Source: Taudactylus pleione (lineage: Eukaryota; Chordata; Amphibia; Anura; Myobatrachidae). From it: DNA of 64,000 nucleotides. Below the pieces are notes generated by a model. That model saw only the letters and a program-made list of their open reading frames with translations. It was not told the DNA's origin and did not search any database. Each line of letters opens with the position of its first letter. The first letter of the stretch is position 1. This document shows positions 1 to 13,244 of this stretch, in pieces. The stretch lies in assembly GCA_031769625.1 (NCBI GenBank), contig JAUIMM010001993.1, positions 372,001-436,000 of the forward strand, given 5' to 3'. The translations under genes and the position numbers were made by a program.

Positions 1-3000
1 TAAAATGTGCATTTGCTGTTTTCTCTTAAACGCAACATGGGAGAAAAACCATTTCACATCACATTTGTGGGTCTTGGTCTTCAACACATCCAGTGAAATT
101 TTGAGCTGTCTGTGTTTGCTACAAGAGGAGATATCACAAAGTATGCGCTTTTGTTGTTTTCATTGCTTTCAATGCATTTTGGCCTAAAACGTGCATTTGC
201 TGTTTTCTCTTAAACGCAACATGGGAGAAAAACCTTTTCACATCATATTTGTGGGTCTTGGTCTTCAACACATCCAGTGCAATTTTGAGCTGTCTGTGTT
301 TGCTACAAGAGGAGATATCACAAAGTATGGACTTTTGTTATTTCCATTGCTTTCAATGCATTTTGGCCTCAAACGTGCATTTGCTGTTTTCTCTTAAACG
401 CAACATGGGAGAAAAACCATTTCACATCACATTTGTGGGTCTTGGTCTTCAACACATCCAGTGAAATTTTGAGCTGTCTGTGTTTGCTACAAGAGGAGAT
501 ATCACAAAGTATGCGCTTTTGTTGTTTCCATTGCTTTCAATGCATTTTGGCATAAAACGAGCATTTGCTGTTTTCTCTTAAAAGCAACATGGGAGAAAAA
601 CCATTTCACATCACATTTGTGGGTCTTGGTCTTCAACACATCCAGTGAAATTTTGAGCTGTCTGTGTTTGCTACAAGAGGAGATATCACAAAGTATGCGC
701 TTTTGTTATTTCCATTGCTTTCAATGCATTTTGGCCTAAAACTTGCATTTGCTGTTTTCTCTTAAATGCAACATGGGAGAAAAACCATTTCACATCACAT
801 TTGTGGGTTTTGGTCTTCAACACATCCAGTGAAATTTTGAGCTGTCTGTGTTTGCCTCAAGAGGAGATAACACAAAGTATGCGCTTTTGTTGTTTCCATT
901 GCTTTCAATGCATTTTGGCCTAAAACGTGCATTTGCTGTTTTCTCTTAAACGCAACATGGGAGAAAAACCTTTTCACATCATATTTGTGGGTCTTGGTCT
1001 TCAACACATCCAGTGCAATTTTGAGCTGTCTGTGTTTGCTACAAGAGGAGATATCACAAAGTATGGACTTTTGTTATTTCCATTGCTTTCAATGCATTTT
1101 GGCCTAAAACTTGCATTTGCTGTTTTCTCTTAAAAGCAACATGGGAGAAAAACCATTTCACATCACATTTGTGGGTCTTGGTCTTCAACACATCCAGTGA
1201 AATTTTGAGCTGTCTGTGTTTGCTACAAGAGGAGATATCACAAAGTATGCGCTTTTGTTGTTTCCATTGCTTTCAATGCATTTTGGCATAAAACGAGCAT
1301 TTGCTGTTTTCTCTTAAACGCAACATGGGAGAAAAACCATTTCACATCACATTTGTGGGTCTTGGTCTTCAACACATCCAGTGAAATTTTGAGCTGTCTG
1401 TGTTTGCTACAAGAGGAGATATCACAAAGTATGCGCTTTTGTTGTTTTCATTGCTTTCAATGCATTTTGGCCTAAAACGTGCATTTGCTGTTTTCTCTTA
1501 AACGCAACATGGGAGAAAAACCTTTTCACATCATATTTGTGGGTCTTGGTCTTCAACACATACAGTGCAATTTTGAGCTTTCTGTGTTTGCTACAAGAGG
1601 AGATATCACAAAGTATGGACTTTTGTTATTTCCATTGCTTTCAATGCATTTTGGCCTAAAACTTGCATTTGCTGTTTTCTCTTAAAAGCAACATGGGAGA
1701 AAAACCATTTCACATCACATTTGTGGGTCTTGGTCTTCAACACATCCAGTGAAATTTTGAGCTGTCTGTGTTTGCTACAAGAGGAGATATCACAAAGTAT
1801 GCGCTTTTGTTGTTTCCATTGCTTTCAATGCATTTTGGCATAAAACGAGCATTTGCTGTTTTCTCTTAAACGCAACATGGGAGAAAAACCATTTCACATC
1901 ACATTTGTGGGTCTTGGTCTTCAACACATCCAGTGAAATTTTGAGCTGTCTGTGTTTGCTACAAGAGGAGATATCACAAAGTATGCGCTTTTGTTGTTTT
2001 CATTGCTTTCAAAGCATTTTGGCCTAAAACGTGCATTTGCTGTTTTCTCTTAAACGCAACATGGGAGAAAAACCATTTCACATCACATTTGTGGGTCTTG
2101 GTCTTCAACACATCCAGTGAAATTTTGAGCTGTCTGTGTTTGCTACAAGAGGAGATATCACAAAGTATGCGCTTTTGTTATTTCCATTGCTTTCAATGCA
2201 TTTTGGCCTAAAACTTGCATTTGCTGTTTTCTCTTAAACGCAACATGGGAGAAAAACCATTTCACATCATATTTGTGGGTCTTGGTCTTCAACACATCAA
2301 GTGAAATTTTGAGCTGTCTGTGTTTGCTACAAGAGGAGATAACACAAAGTATGCGCTTTTGTGTTTTCATTGCTTTCAATGCATTTTGGCCTAAAACATG
2401 CATTTGCTGTTTTCTCTTAAACGCAACATGGGAGAAAAACCATTTCACATCACATTTGTGGGTCTTGGTCTTCAACACATCCAGTGAAATTTTGAGCTGT
2501 CTGTGTTTGCTACAAGAGGAGATATCACAAAGTATGCGCTTTTGTTATTTCCATTGCTTTCAATGCATTTTGGCCTAAAACGTGCATTTGCTGTTTTCTC
2601 TTAAACGCAACATGGGAGAAAAACCATTTCACATCACATTTGTGGGTCTTGGTCTTCAACACATCCAGTGAAATTTTGAGCTGTCTGTGTTTGCTACAAG
2701 AGGAGATAACACAAAGTATGCGCTTTTGTGTTTTCATTGCTTTCAATGCATTTTGGCCTAAAACGTGCATTTGCTGTTTTCTCTTAAACGCAACATGGGA
2801 GAAAAACCATTTCACATCACATTTGTGGGTCTTGGTCTTCAACACATCCAGTGAAATTTTGAGCTGTCTGTGTTTGCTACAAGAGGAGATATCACAAAGT
2901 ATGCGCTTTTGTTATTTCCATTGCTTTCAATGCATTTTGGCCTAAAACTTGCATTTGCTGTTTTCTCTTAAAAGCAACATGGGAGAAAAACCATTTCACA

Positions 3001-3310
3001 TCACATTTGTGGGTCTTGGTCTTCAACACATCCAGTGAAATTTTGAGCTGTCTGTGTTTGCTACAAGAGGAGATATCACAAAGTATGCGCTTTTGTTATT
3101 TCCATTGCTTTCAATGCATTTTGGCCTAAAACTTGCATTTGCTGTTTTCTCTTAAATGCAACATGGGAGAAAAACCATTTCACATCACATTTGTGGGTTT
3201 TGGTCTTCAACACATCCAGTGAAATTTTGAGCTGTCTGTGTTTGCCTCAAGAGGAGATAACACAAAGTATGCGCTTTTGTTGTTTCCATTGCTTTCAAAG
3301 CATTTTGGCC
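1..3310 (+). repeat. 18-monomer higher-order repeat, copy 1
   Basis: First copy of a 3,310-bp unit made of 18 monomers, two of them 183 bp (T deletions near 2361 and 2728). Its order of variants recurs: CCTTTTCACATCATATTT monomers at about 191, 927 and 1479, GCCTCAAGAGGAGATAAC at about 855 and 3245, and GTGCAATTTTG at about 278, 1016 and 1566. The left end may lie before the window. The same order returns at +3310 (partial), +10117 and +13244. Confidence 0.85.
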
Positions 3311-4250
3311 TAAAATGTGCATTTGCTGTTTTCTCTTAAATGCAACATGGGAGAAAAACCATTTCACATCACATTTGTGGGTCTTGGTCTTCAACACATC
3401 CAGTGAAATTTTGAGCTGTCTGTGTTTGCTACAAGAGGAGATATCACAAAGTATGCGCTTTTGTTGTTTTCATTGCTTTCAATGCATTTTGGCCTAAAAC
3501 GTGCATTTGCTGTTTTCTCTTAAACGCAACATGGGAGAAAAACCTTTTCACATCATATTTGTGGGTCTTGGTCTTCAACACATCCAGTGCAATTTTGAGC
3601 TGTCTGTGTTTGCTACAAGAGGAGATATCACAAAGTATGGACTTTTGTTATTTCCATTGCTTTCAATGCATTTTGGCCTAAAACTTGCATTTGCTGTTTT
3701 CTCTTAAAAGCAACATGGGAGAAAAACCATTTCACATCACATTTGTGGGTCTTGGTCTTCAACACATCCAGTGAAATTTTGAGCTGTCTGTGTTTGCTAC
3801 AAGAGGAGATATCACAAAGTATGCGCTTTTGTTGTTTCCATTGCTTTCAATGCATTTTGGCATAAAACGAGCATTTGCTGTTTTCTCTTAAAAGCAACAT
3901 GGGAGAAAAACCATTTCACATCACATTTGTGGGTCTTGGTCTTCAACACATCCAGTGAAATTTTGAGCTGTCTGTGTTTGCTACAAGAGGAGATATCACA
4001 AAGTATGCGCTTTTGTTATTTCCATTGCTTTCAATGCATTTTGGCCTAAAACTTGCATTTGCTGTTTTCTCTTAAATGCAACATGGGAGAAAAACCATTT
4101 CACATCACATTTGTGGGTTTTGGTCTTCAACACATCCAGTGAAATTTTGAGCTGTCTGTGTTTGCCTCAAGAGGAGATAACACAAAGTATGCGCTTTTGT
4201 TGTTTCCATTGCTTTCAATGCATTTTGGCCTAAAACGTGCATTTGCTGTT
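3311..4250 (+). repeat. 18-monomer higher-order repeat, partial copy 2
   Basis: About five monomers that follow the order of 1-940 at a spacing of 3,310 bp. The match ends near 4250, where the next monomer carries CCATTTCACATCACATTT in place of the CCTTTTCACATCATATTT monomer found at 960. It also differs from copy 1 at about 3678, with CCTAAAACTTGC where copy 1 has CCTCAAACGTGC at 367. The right limit is where diagnostic variants stop agreeing, good to about one monomer. Confidence 0.75.
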
Positions 4251-5102
4251 TTCTCTTAAACGCAACATGGGAGAAAAACCATTTCACATCACATTTGTGG
4301 GTCTTGGTCTTCAACACATCCAGTGAAATTTTGAGCTGTCTGTGTTTGCTACAAGAGGAGATATCACAAAGTATGCGCTTTTGTTGTTTCCATTGCTTTC
4401 AATGCATTTTGGCATAAAACGAGCATTTGCTGTTTTCTCTTAAACGCAACATGGGAGAAAAACCATTTCACATCACATTTGTGGGTCTTGGTCTTCAACA
4501 CATCCAGTGAAATTTTGAGCTGTCTGTGTTTGCTACAAGAGGAGATATCACAAAGTATGGACTTTTGTTATTTCCATTGCTTTCAATGCATTTTGGCCTA
4601 AAACTTGCATTTGCTGTTTTCTCTTAAAAGCAACATGGGAGAAAAACCATTTCACATCACATTTGTGGGTCTTGGTCTTCAACACATCCAGTGAAATTTT
4701 GAGCTGTCTGTGTTTGCTACAAGAGGAGATATCACAAAGTATGCGCTTTTGTTGTTTCCATTGCTTTCAATGCATTTTGGCATAAAACGAGCATTTGCTG
4801 TTTTCTCTTAAACGCAACATGGGAGAAAAACCATTTCACATCACATTTGTGGGTCTTGGTCTTCAACACATCCAGTGAAATTTTGAGCTGTCTGTGTTTG
4901 CTACAAGAGGAGATATCACAAAGTATGCGCTTTTGTTGTTTTCATTGCTTTCAAAGCATTTTGGCCTAAAACGTGCATTTGCTGTTTTCTCTTAAACGCA
5001 ACATGGGAGAAAAACCATTTCACATCACATTTGTGGGTCTTGGTCTTCAACACATCCAGTGAAATTTTGAGCTGTCTGTGTTTGCCTCAAGAGGAGATAA
5101 CA

Positions 5103-6762
5103 CAAAGTATGTGCTTTTGTTGTTTCCATTGCTTTCAAAGCATTTTGGCCTTAAACGTGCATTTGCTGTTTTCTCTTAAACGCAACATGGGAGAAAAACC
5201 ATTTCACATCACATTTGTGGGTCTTGGTCTTCAACACATCCAGTGAAATTTTGAGCTGTCTGTGTTTGCTACAAGAGGAGATATCACAAAGTATGCGCTT
5301 TTGTTGTTTTCATTGCTTTCAATGCATTTTGGCCTAAAACGTGCATTTGCTGTTTTCTCTTAAACGCAACATGGGAGAAAAACCTTTTCACATCATATTT
5401 GTGGGTCTTGGTCTTCAACACATCCAGTGCAATTTTGAGCTGTCTGTGTTTGCTACAAGAGGAGATATCACAAAGTATGGACTTTTGTTATTTCCATTGC
5501 TTTCAATGCATTTTGGCCTAAAACTTGCATTTGCTGTTTTCTCTTAAAAGCAACATGGGAGAAAAACCATTTCACATCACATTTGTGGGTCTTGGTCTTC
5601 AACACATCCAGTGAAATTTTGAGCTGTCTGTGTTTGCTACAAGAGGAGATATCACAAAGTATGCGCTTTTGTTGTTTCCATTGCTTTCAATGCATTTTGG
5701 CATAAAACGAGCATTTGCTGTTTTCTCTTAAACGCAACATGGGAGAAAAACCATTTCACATCACATTTGTGGGTCTTGGTCTTCAACACATCCAGTGAAA
5801 TTTTGAGCTGTCTGTGTTTGCTACAAGAGGAGATATCACAAAGTATGCGCTTTTGTTGTTTCCATTGCTTTCAATGCATTTTGGTATAAAACGAGCATTT
5901 GCTGTTTTCTCTTAAACGCAACATGGGAGAAAAACCATTTCACATCACATTTGTGGGTCTTGGTCTTCAACACATCCAGTGAAATTTTGAGCTGTCTGTG
6001 TTTGCTACAAGAGGAGATATCACAAAGTATGTGCTTTTGTTGTTTCCATTGCTTTCAAAGCATTTTGGCCTTAAACGTGCATTTGCTGTTTTCTCTTAAA
6101 CGCAACATGGGAGAAAAACCATTTCACATCACATTTGTGGGTCTTGGTCTTCAACACATCCAGTGAAATTTTGAGCTGTCTGTGTTTGCTACAAGAGGAG
6201 ATATCACAAAGTATGCGCTTTTGTTGTTTTCATTGCTTTCAATGCATTTTGGCCTAAAACGTGCATTTGCTGTTTTCTCTTAAACACAACATGGGAGAAT
6301 AACCTTTTCACATCATATTTGTGGGTCTTGGTCTTCAACACATCCAGTGCAATTTTGAGCTGTCTGTGTTTGCTACAAGAGGAGATATCACAAAGTATGG
6401 ACTTTTGTTATTTCCATTGCTTTCAATGCATTTTGGCCTAAAACTTGCATTTGCTGTTTTCTCTTAAAAGCAACATGGGAGAAAAACCATTTCACATCAC
6501 ATTTGTGGGTCTTGGTCTTCAACACATCCAGTGAAATTTTGAGCTGTCTGTGTTTGCTACTAGAGGAGATATCACAAAGTATGCGCTTTTGTTGTTTCCA
6601 TTGCTTTCAATGCATTTTGGCATAAAACGAGCATTTGCTGTTTTCTCTTAAACGCAACATGGGAGAAAAACCATTTCACATCACATTTGTGGGTCTTGGT
6701 CTTCAACACATCCAGTGAAATTTTGAGCTGTTTGTGTTTGCTACAAGAGGAGATATCACAAA
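5103..6762 (+). repeat. 920-bp (five-monomer) tandem duplication
   Basis: Segment 5103-5842 returns at 6023-6762, a spacing of 920 bp. Shared rare variants are TATGTGCTTTTG (5108 and 6028), GGCCTTAAACG (5148 and 6068) and CCTTTTCACATCATATTT (5382 and 6302). The flanking monomers differ: 5083 has GCCTCAAG and 6003 has GCTACAAG. The second copy has its own change, GAGAATAACC at 6295, where the first has GAGAAAAACC. Confidence 0.8.
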
Positions 6763-8898
6763 GTATGCGCTTTTGTTGTTTTCATTGCTTTCAAAGCATT
6801 TTGGCCTAAAACGTGCATTTGCTGTTTTCTCTTAAACGCAACATGGGAGAAAAACCATTTCACATCACATTTGTGGGTCTTGGTCTTCAACACATCCAGT
6901 GAAATTTTGAGCTGTCTGTGTTTGCTACAAGAGGAGATATCACAAAGTATGCGCTTTTGTTATTTCCATTGCTTTCAATGCATTTTGGCCTAAAACTTGC
7001 ATTTGCTGTTTTCTCTTAAACGCAACATGGGAGAAAAACCATTTCACATCATATTTGTGGGTCTTGGTCTTCAACACATCCAGTGAAATTTTGAGCTGTC
7101 TGTGTGTGCTACAAGAGGAGATATCACAAAGTATGCGCTTTTGTTGTTTCCATTGCTTTCAATGCATTTTGGCATAAAACGAGCATTTGCAATTTTCTCT
7201 TAAACGCAACATGGGAGAAAAACCATTTCACATCACATTTGTGGGTCTTGGTCTTCAACACATCCAGTGAAATTTTGAGCTGTCTGTGTTTGCTACAAGA
7301 GAAGATATCACAAAGTATGCGCTTTTGTTGTTTCCATTGCTTTCAATGTATTTTGGCCTAAAACTTGCATTTGCTGTTTTCTCTTAAACGCAACATGGGA
7401 GAAAAACCATTTCACATCACATTTGTGGGTTTTGGTCTTCAACACATCCAGTGAAATTTTGAGCTGTCTGTGTTTGCTACAAGAGGAGATAACACAAAGT
7501 ATGCGCTTTTGTGTTTCCATTGCTTTCAATGCATTTTGGCCTCAAACGTGCATTTGCTGTTTTCTCTTAAACGCAACATGGGAGAAAAACCATTTCACAT
7601 CACATTTGTGGGTCTTGGTCTTCAACACATCCAGTGAAATTTTGAGCTGTCTGTGTTTGCTACAAGAGGAGATATCACAAAGTATGCGCTTTTGTTATTT
7701 CCATTGCTTTCAATGCATTTTGGCCTAAAACTTGCATTTGCTGTTTTCTCTTAAACGCAACATGGGAGAAAAACCATTTCACATCACATTTGTGGGTTTT
7801 GGTCTTCAACACATCCAGTGAAATTTTGAGCTGTCTGTGTTTGCTACAAGAGGAGATAACACAAAGTATGCGCTTTTGTTGTTTCCATTGCTTTCAATGC
7901 ATTTTGGCCTAAAACGTGCATTTGCTGTTTTCTCTTAAACGCAACATGGGAGAAAAACCATTTCACATCACATTTGTGGGTCTTGGTCTTCAACACATCC
8001 AGTGAAATTTTGAGCTGTCTGTGTTTGCTACAAGAGGAGATATCACAAAGTATGCGCTTTTGTTGTTTCCATTGCTTTCAAAGCATTTTGGCCTAAAACG
8101 TGCAGTTGCTGTTTTCTCTTAAACGCAACATGGGAGAAAAACCATTTCACATCACATTTGTGGGTCTTGGTCTTCAACACATCCAGTGAAATTTTGAGCT
8201 GTCTGTGTTTGCTACAAGAGGAGATATCACAAAGTATGCGCTTTTGTTATTTCCATTGCTTTCAATGCATTTTGGCCTAAAACTTGCATTTGCTGTTTTC
8301 TCTTAAATGCAACATGGAAGAAAAACCATTTCACATCACATTTGTGGGTTTTGGTCTTCAACACATCCAGTGAAATTTTGAGCTGTCTGTGTTTGCCTCA
8401 AGAGGAGATAACACAAAGTATGCGCTTTTGTTGTTTCCATTGCTTTCAAAGCATTTTGGCCTAAAACGTGCATTTGCTGTTTTCTCTTAAACGCAACATG
8501 GGAGAAAAACCATTTCACATCACATTTGTGGGTCTTGGTCTTCAACACATCCAGTGAAATTTTGAGCTGTCTGTGTTTGCTACAAGAGGAGATATCACAA
8601 AGTATGCGCTTTTGATGTTTTCATTGCTTTCAATGCATTTTGGCCTAAAACGTGCATTTGCTGTTTTCTCTTAAACGCAACATGGGAGAAAAACCATTTC
8701 ACATCACATTTGTGGGTCTTGGTCTTCAACACATCCAGTGCAATTTTGAGCTGTCTGTGTTTGCTACAAGAGGAGATATCACAAAGTATGGACTTTTGTT
8801 ATTTCCATTGCTTTCAATGCATTTTGGCCTAAAACTTGCATTTGCTGTATTCTCTTAAAAGCAACATGGGAGAAAAACCATTTCACATCACATTTGTG

Positions 8899-10047
8899 GG
8901 TCTTGGTCTTCAACACATCCAGTGAAATTTTGAGCTGTCTGTGTTTGCTACAACAGGAGATATCACAAAGTATGCGCTTTTGTTGTTTCCATTGCTTTCA
9001 ATGCATTTTGGCCTAAAACGTGCATTTGCTGTTTTCTCTTAAACGCAACATGGGAGAAAAACCTTTTCACATCATATTTGTGGGTCTTGGTCTTCAACAC
9101 ATCCAGTGAAATTTTGAGCTGTCTGTGTTTGCTACAAGAGGAGATATCACAAAGTATGTGCTTTTGTTGTTTCCATTGCTTTCAAAGCATTTTGGCCTAA
9201 AACGTGCAGTTGCTGTTTTCTCTTAAACGCAACATGGGAGAAAAACCATTTCACATCACATTTGTGGGTCTTGGTCTTCAACACATCCAGTGAAATATTG
9301 AGCTGTCTGTGTTTGCTACAAGAGGAGATATCACAAAGTATGCGCTTTTGTTATTTCCATTGCTTTCAATGCATTTTGGCCTAAAACTTGCATTTGCTGT
9401 TTTCTCTTAAATGCAACATGGGAGAAAAACCATTTCACATCACATTTGTGGGTTTTGGTCTTCAACACATCCAGTGAAATTTTGAGCTGTCTGTGTTTGC
9501 TACAACAGGAGATATCACAAAGTATGCGCTTTTGTTGTTTCCATTGCTTTCAATGCATTTTGGCCTAAAACGTGCATTTGCTGTTTTCTCTTAAACGCAA
9601 CATGGGAGAAAAACCTTTTCACATCATATTTGTGGGTCTTGGTCTTCAACACATCCAGTGAAATTTTGAGCTGTCTGTGTTTGCTACAAGAGGAGATATC
9701 ACAAAGTATGTGCTTTTGTTGTTTCCATTGCTTTCAAAGCATTTTGGCCTAAAACGTGCAGTTGCTGTTTTCTCTTAAACGCAACATGGGAGAAAAACCA
9801 TTTCACATCACATTTGTGGGTCTTGGTCTTCAACACATCCAGTGAAATATTGAGCTGTCTGTGTTTGCTACAAGAGGAGATATCACAAAGTATGCGCTTT
9901 TGTTATTTCCATTGCTTTCAATGCATTTTGGCCTAAAACTTGCATTTGCTGTTTTCTCTTAAATGCAACATGGGAGAAAAACCATTTCACATCACATTTG
10001 TGGGTTTTGGTCTTCAACACATCCAGTGAAATTTTGAGCTGTCTGTG
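8899..10047 (+). repeat. 552-bp (three-monomer) tandem duplication
   Basis: Two adjacent three-monomer blocks. The variant CTACAACAGGAGATATC occurs at 8949 and 9501, GTGAAATATTGAG at about 9292 and 9844, GCAGTTGCTG at 9208 and 9760, and TATGTGC at 9156 and 9708, each pair 552 bp apart. These variants are otherwise absent or rare in the array, so the duplication looks recent and local. The match ends near 10047, where the third block would begin but carries GCCTCAAGAGG. Confidence 0.85.
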
Positions 10048-10117
10048 TTTGCCTCAAGAGGAGATAACACAAAGTATGCGCTTTTGTTGTTTCCATTGCT
10101 TTCAAAGCATTTTGGCC

Positions 10118-13100
10118 TAAAATGTGCATTTGCTGTTTTCTCTTAAACGCAACATGGGAGAAAAACCATTTCACATCACATTTGTGGGTCTTGGTCTTCA
10201 ACACATCCAGTGAAATTTTGAGCTGTCTGTGTTTGCTACAAGAGGAGATATCACAAAGTATGCGCTTTTGTTGTTTTCATTGCTTTCAATGCATTTTGGC
10301 CTAAAACGTGCATTTGCTGTTTTCTCTTAAACGCAACATGGGAGTAAAACCTTTTCACATCATATTTGTGGGTCTTGGTCTTCAACACATCCAGTGCAAT
10401 TTTGAGCTGTCTGTGTTTGCTACAAGAGGAGATATCACAAAGTATGGACTTTTGTTATTTCCATTGCTTTCAATGCATTTTGGCCTCAAACGTGCATTTG
10501 CTGTTTTCTCTTAAACGCAACATGGGAGAAAAACCATTTCACATCACATTTGTGGGTCTTGGTCTTCAACACATCCAGTGAAATTTTGAGCTGTCTGTGT
10601 TTGCTACAAGAGGAGATATCACAAAGTATGCGCTTTTGTTGTTTCCATTGCTTTCAATGCATTTTGGCATAAAACGAGCATTTGCTGTTTTCTCTTAAAA
10701 GCAACATGGGAGAAAAACCATTTCACATCACATTTGTGGGTCTTGGTCTTCAACACATCCAGTGAAATTTTGAGCTGTCTGTGTTTGCTACAAGAGGAGA
10801 TATCACAAAGTATGCGCTTTTGTTATTTCCATTGCTTTCAATGCATTTTGGCCTAAAACTTGCATTTGCTGTTTTCTCTTAAATGCAACATGGGAGAAAA
10901 ACCATTTCACATCACATTTGTGGGTTTTGGTATTCAACACATCCAGTGAAATTTTGAGCTGTCTGTGTTTGCCTCAAGAGGAGATAACACAAAGTATGCG
11001 CTTTTGTTGTTTCCATTGCTTTCAATGCATTTTGGCCTAAAACAGGCATTTGCTGTTTTCTCTTAAACGCAACATGGGAGAAAAACCTTTTCACATCATA
11101 TTTGTGGGTCTTGGTCTTCAACACATCCAGTGCAATTTTGAGCTGTCTGTGTTTGCTACAAGAGGAGATATCACAAAGTATGGACTTTTGTTATTTCCAT
11201 TGCTTTCAATGCATTTTGGCCTAAAACTTGCATTTGCTGTTTTCTCTTAAAAGCAACATGGGAGAAAAACCATTTCACATCACATTTGTGGGTCTTGGTC
11301 TTCAACACATCCAGTGAAATTTTGAGCTGTCTGTGTTTGCTACAAGAGGAGATATCACAAAGTATGCGCTTTTGTTGTTTCCATTGCTTTCAATGCATTT
11401 TGGCATAAAACGAGCATTTGCTGTTTTCTCTTAAACGCAACATGGGAGAAAAACCATTTCACATCACATTTGTGGGTCTTGGTCTTCAACACATCCAGTG
11501 AAATTTTGAGCTGTCTGTGTTTGCTACAAGAGGAGATATCACAAAGTATGCGCTTTTGTTGTTTTCATTGCTTTCAATGCATTTTGGCCTAAAACGTGCA
11601 TTTGCTGTTTTCTCTTAAACGCAACATGGGAGAAAAACCTTTTCACATCATATTTGTGGGTCTTGGTCTTCAACACATACAGTGCAATTTTGAGCTTTCT
11701 GTGTTTGCTACAAGAGGAGATATCACAAAGTATGGACTTTTGTTATTTCCATTGCTTTCAATGCATTTTGGCCTAAAACTTGCATTTGCTGTTTTCTCTT
11801 AAAAGCAACATGGGAGAAAAACCATTTCACATCACATTTGTGGGTCTTGGTCTTCAACACATCCAGTGAAATTTTGAGCTGTCTGTGTTTGCTACAAGAG
11901 GAGATATCACAAAGTATGCGCTTTTGTTGTTTCCATTGCTTTCAATGCATTTTGGCATAAAACGAGCATTTGCTGTTTTCTCTTAAACGCAACATGGGAG
12001 AAAAACCATTTCACATCACATTTGTGGGTCTTGGTCTTCAACACATCCAGTGAAATTTTGAGCTGTCTGTGTTTGCTACAAGAGGAGATATCACAAAGTA
12101 TGCGCTTTTGTTGTTTTCATTGCTTTCAAAGCATTTTGGCCTAAAACGTGCATTTGCTGTTTTCTCTTAAACGCAACATGGGAGAAAAACCATTTCACAT
12201 CACATTTGTGGGTCTTGGTCTTCAACACATCCAGTGAAATTTTGAGCTGTCTGTGTTTGCTACAAGAGGAGATATCACAAAGTATGCGCTTTTGTTATTT
12301 CCATTGCTTTCAATGCATTTTGGCCTAAAACTTGCATTTGCTGTTTTCTCTTAAACGCAACATGGGAGAAAAACCATTTCACATCATATTTGTGGGTCTT
12401 GGTCTTCAACACATCAAGTTAAATTTTGAGCTGTCTGTGTTTGCTACAAGAGGAGATAACACAAAGTATGCGCTTTTGTTATTTCCATTGCTTTCAATGC
12501 ATTTTGGCCTAAAACGTGCATTTGCTGTTTTCTCTTAAACGCAACATGGGAGAAAAACCATTTCACATCACATTTGTGGGTCTTGGTCTTCAACACATCC
12601 AGTGAAATTTTGAGCTGTCTGTGTTTGCTACAAGAGGAGATAACACAAAGTATGCGCTTTTGTGTTTTCATTGCTTTCAATGCATTTTGGCCTAAAATGT
12701 GCATTTGCTGTTTTCTCTTAAACGCAACATGGGAGAAAAACCATTTCACATCACATTTGTGGGTCTTGGTCTTCAACACATCCAGTGAAATTTTGAGCTG
12801 TCTGTGTTTGCTACAAGAGGAGATATCACAAAGTATGCGCTTTTGTTATTTCCATTGCTTTCAATGCATTTTGGCCTAAAACTTGCATTTGCTGTTTTCT
12901 CTTAAAAGCAACATGGGAGAAAAACCATTTCACATCACATTTGTGGGTCTTGGTCTTCAACACATCCAGTGAAATTTTGAGCTGTCTGTGTTTGCTACAA
13001 GAGGAGATATCACAAAGTATGCGCTTTTGTTATTTCCATTGCTTTCAATGCATTTTGGCCTAAAACTTGCATTTGCTGTTTTCTCTTAAATGCAACATGG

Positions 13101-13244
13101 GAGAAAAACCATTTCACATCACATTTGTGGGTTTTGGTCTTCAACACATCCAGTGAAATTTTGAGCTGTCTGTGTTTGCCTCAAGAGGAGATAACACAAA
13201 GTATGCGCTTTTGTTGTTTCCATTGCTTTCAAAGCATTTTGGCC
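10118..13244 (+). repeat. 18-monomer higher-order repeat, copy 3 (one monomer short)
   Basis: This copy follows 1-3310 at a spacing of 10,117 bp up to about 12420 and of 9,934 bp from about 12574, so one 183-bp monomer has been lost. The loss lies in a hybrid monomer at about 12421-12530, which joins the GATAACAC half of one monomer to the TTATTTCC and AAAACGTGC half of the next. That is the outcome expected of unequal exchange in register. Private changes include GAGTAAAACC at 10342, GGTATTCAAC at 10930, AACAGGCATT at 11041 and CAAGTTAAATT at 12415. Confidence 0.85.

Larger units (their letters stand above)
4251..10117 (+). repeat. Irregular stretch of 184-bp monomers between HOR copies
   Basis: About 32 monomers without one long repeating order. 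It contains a five-monomer (920-bp) duplication and a three-monomer (552-bp) duplication, listed separately. Local peculiarities are a monomer with GCAATTTTCTC at about 7189, one with TCTGTGTGTGC at about 7099, one with GAGAAGATATC at about 7300, a 183-bp monomer (T deletion near 7511), and CAGTTGCTG in place of CATTTGCTG at about 8103, 9209 and 9760. No non-satellite sequence is present. Confidence 0.85.

Noticed and set aside
191..397. Peptide MGEKPFH in one + frame, resembling the GEKPF linker of C2H2 zinc fingers
   Set aside because: No Cys pair precedes or follows at finger spacing, the period is 184 bp and not 84 bp, and the frame stops in each monomer. A chance match.
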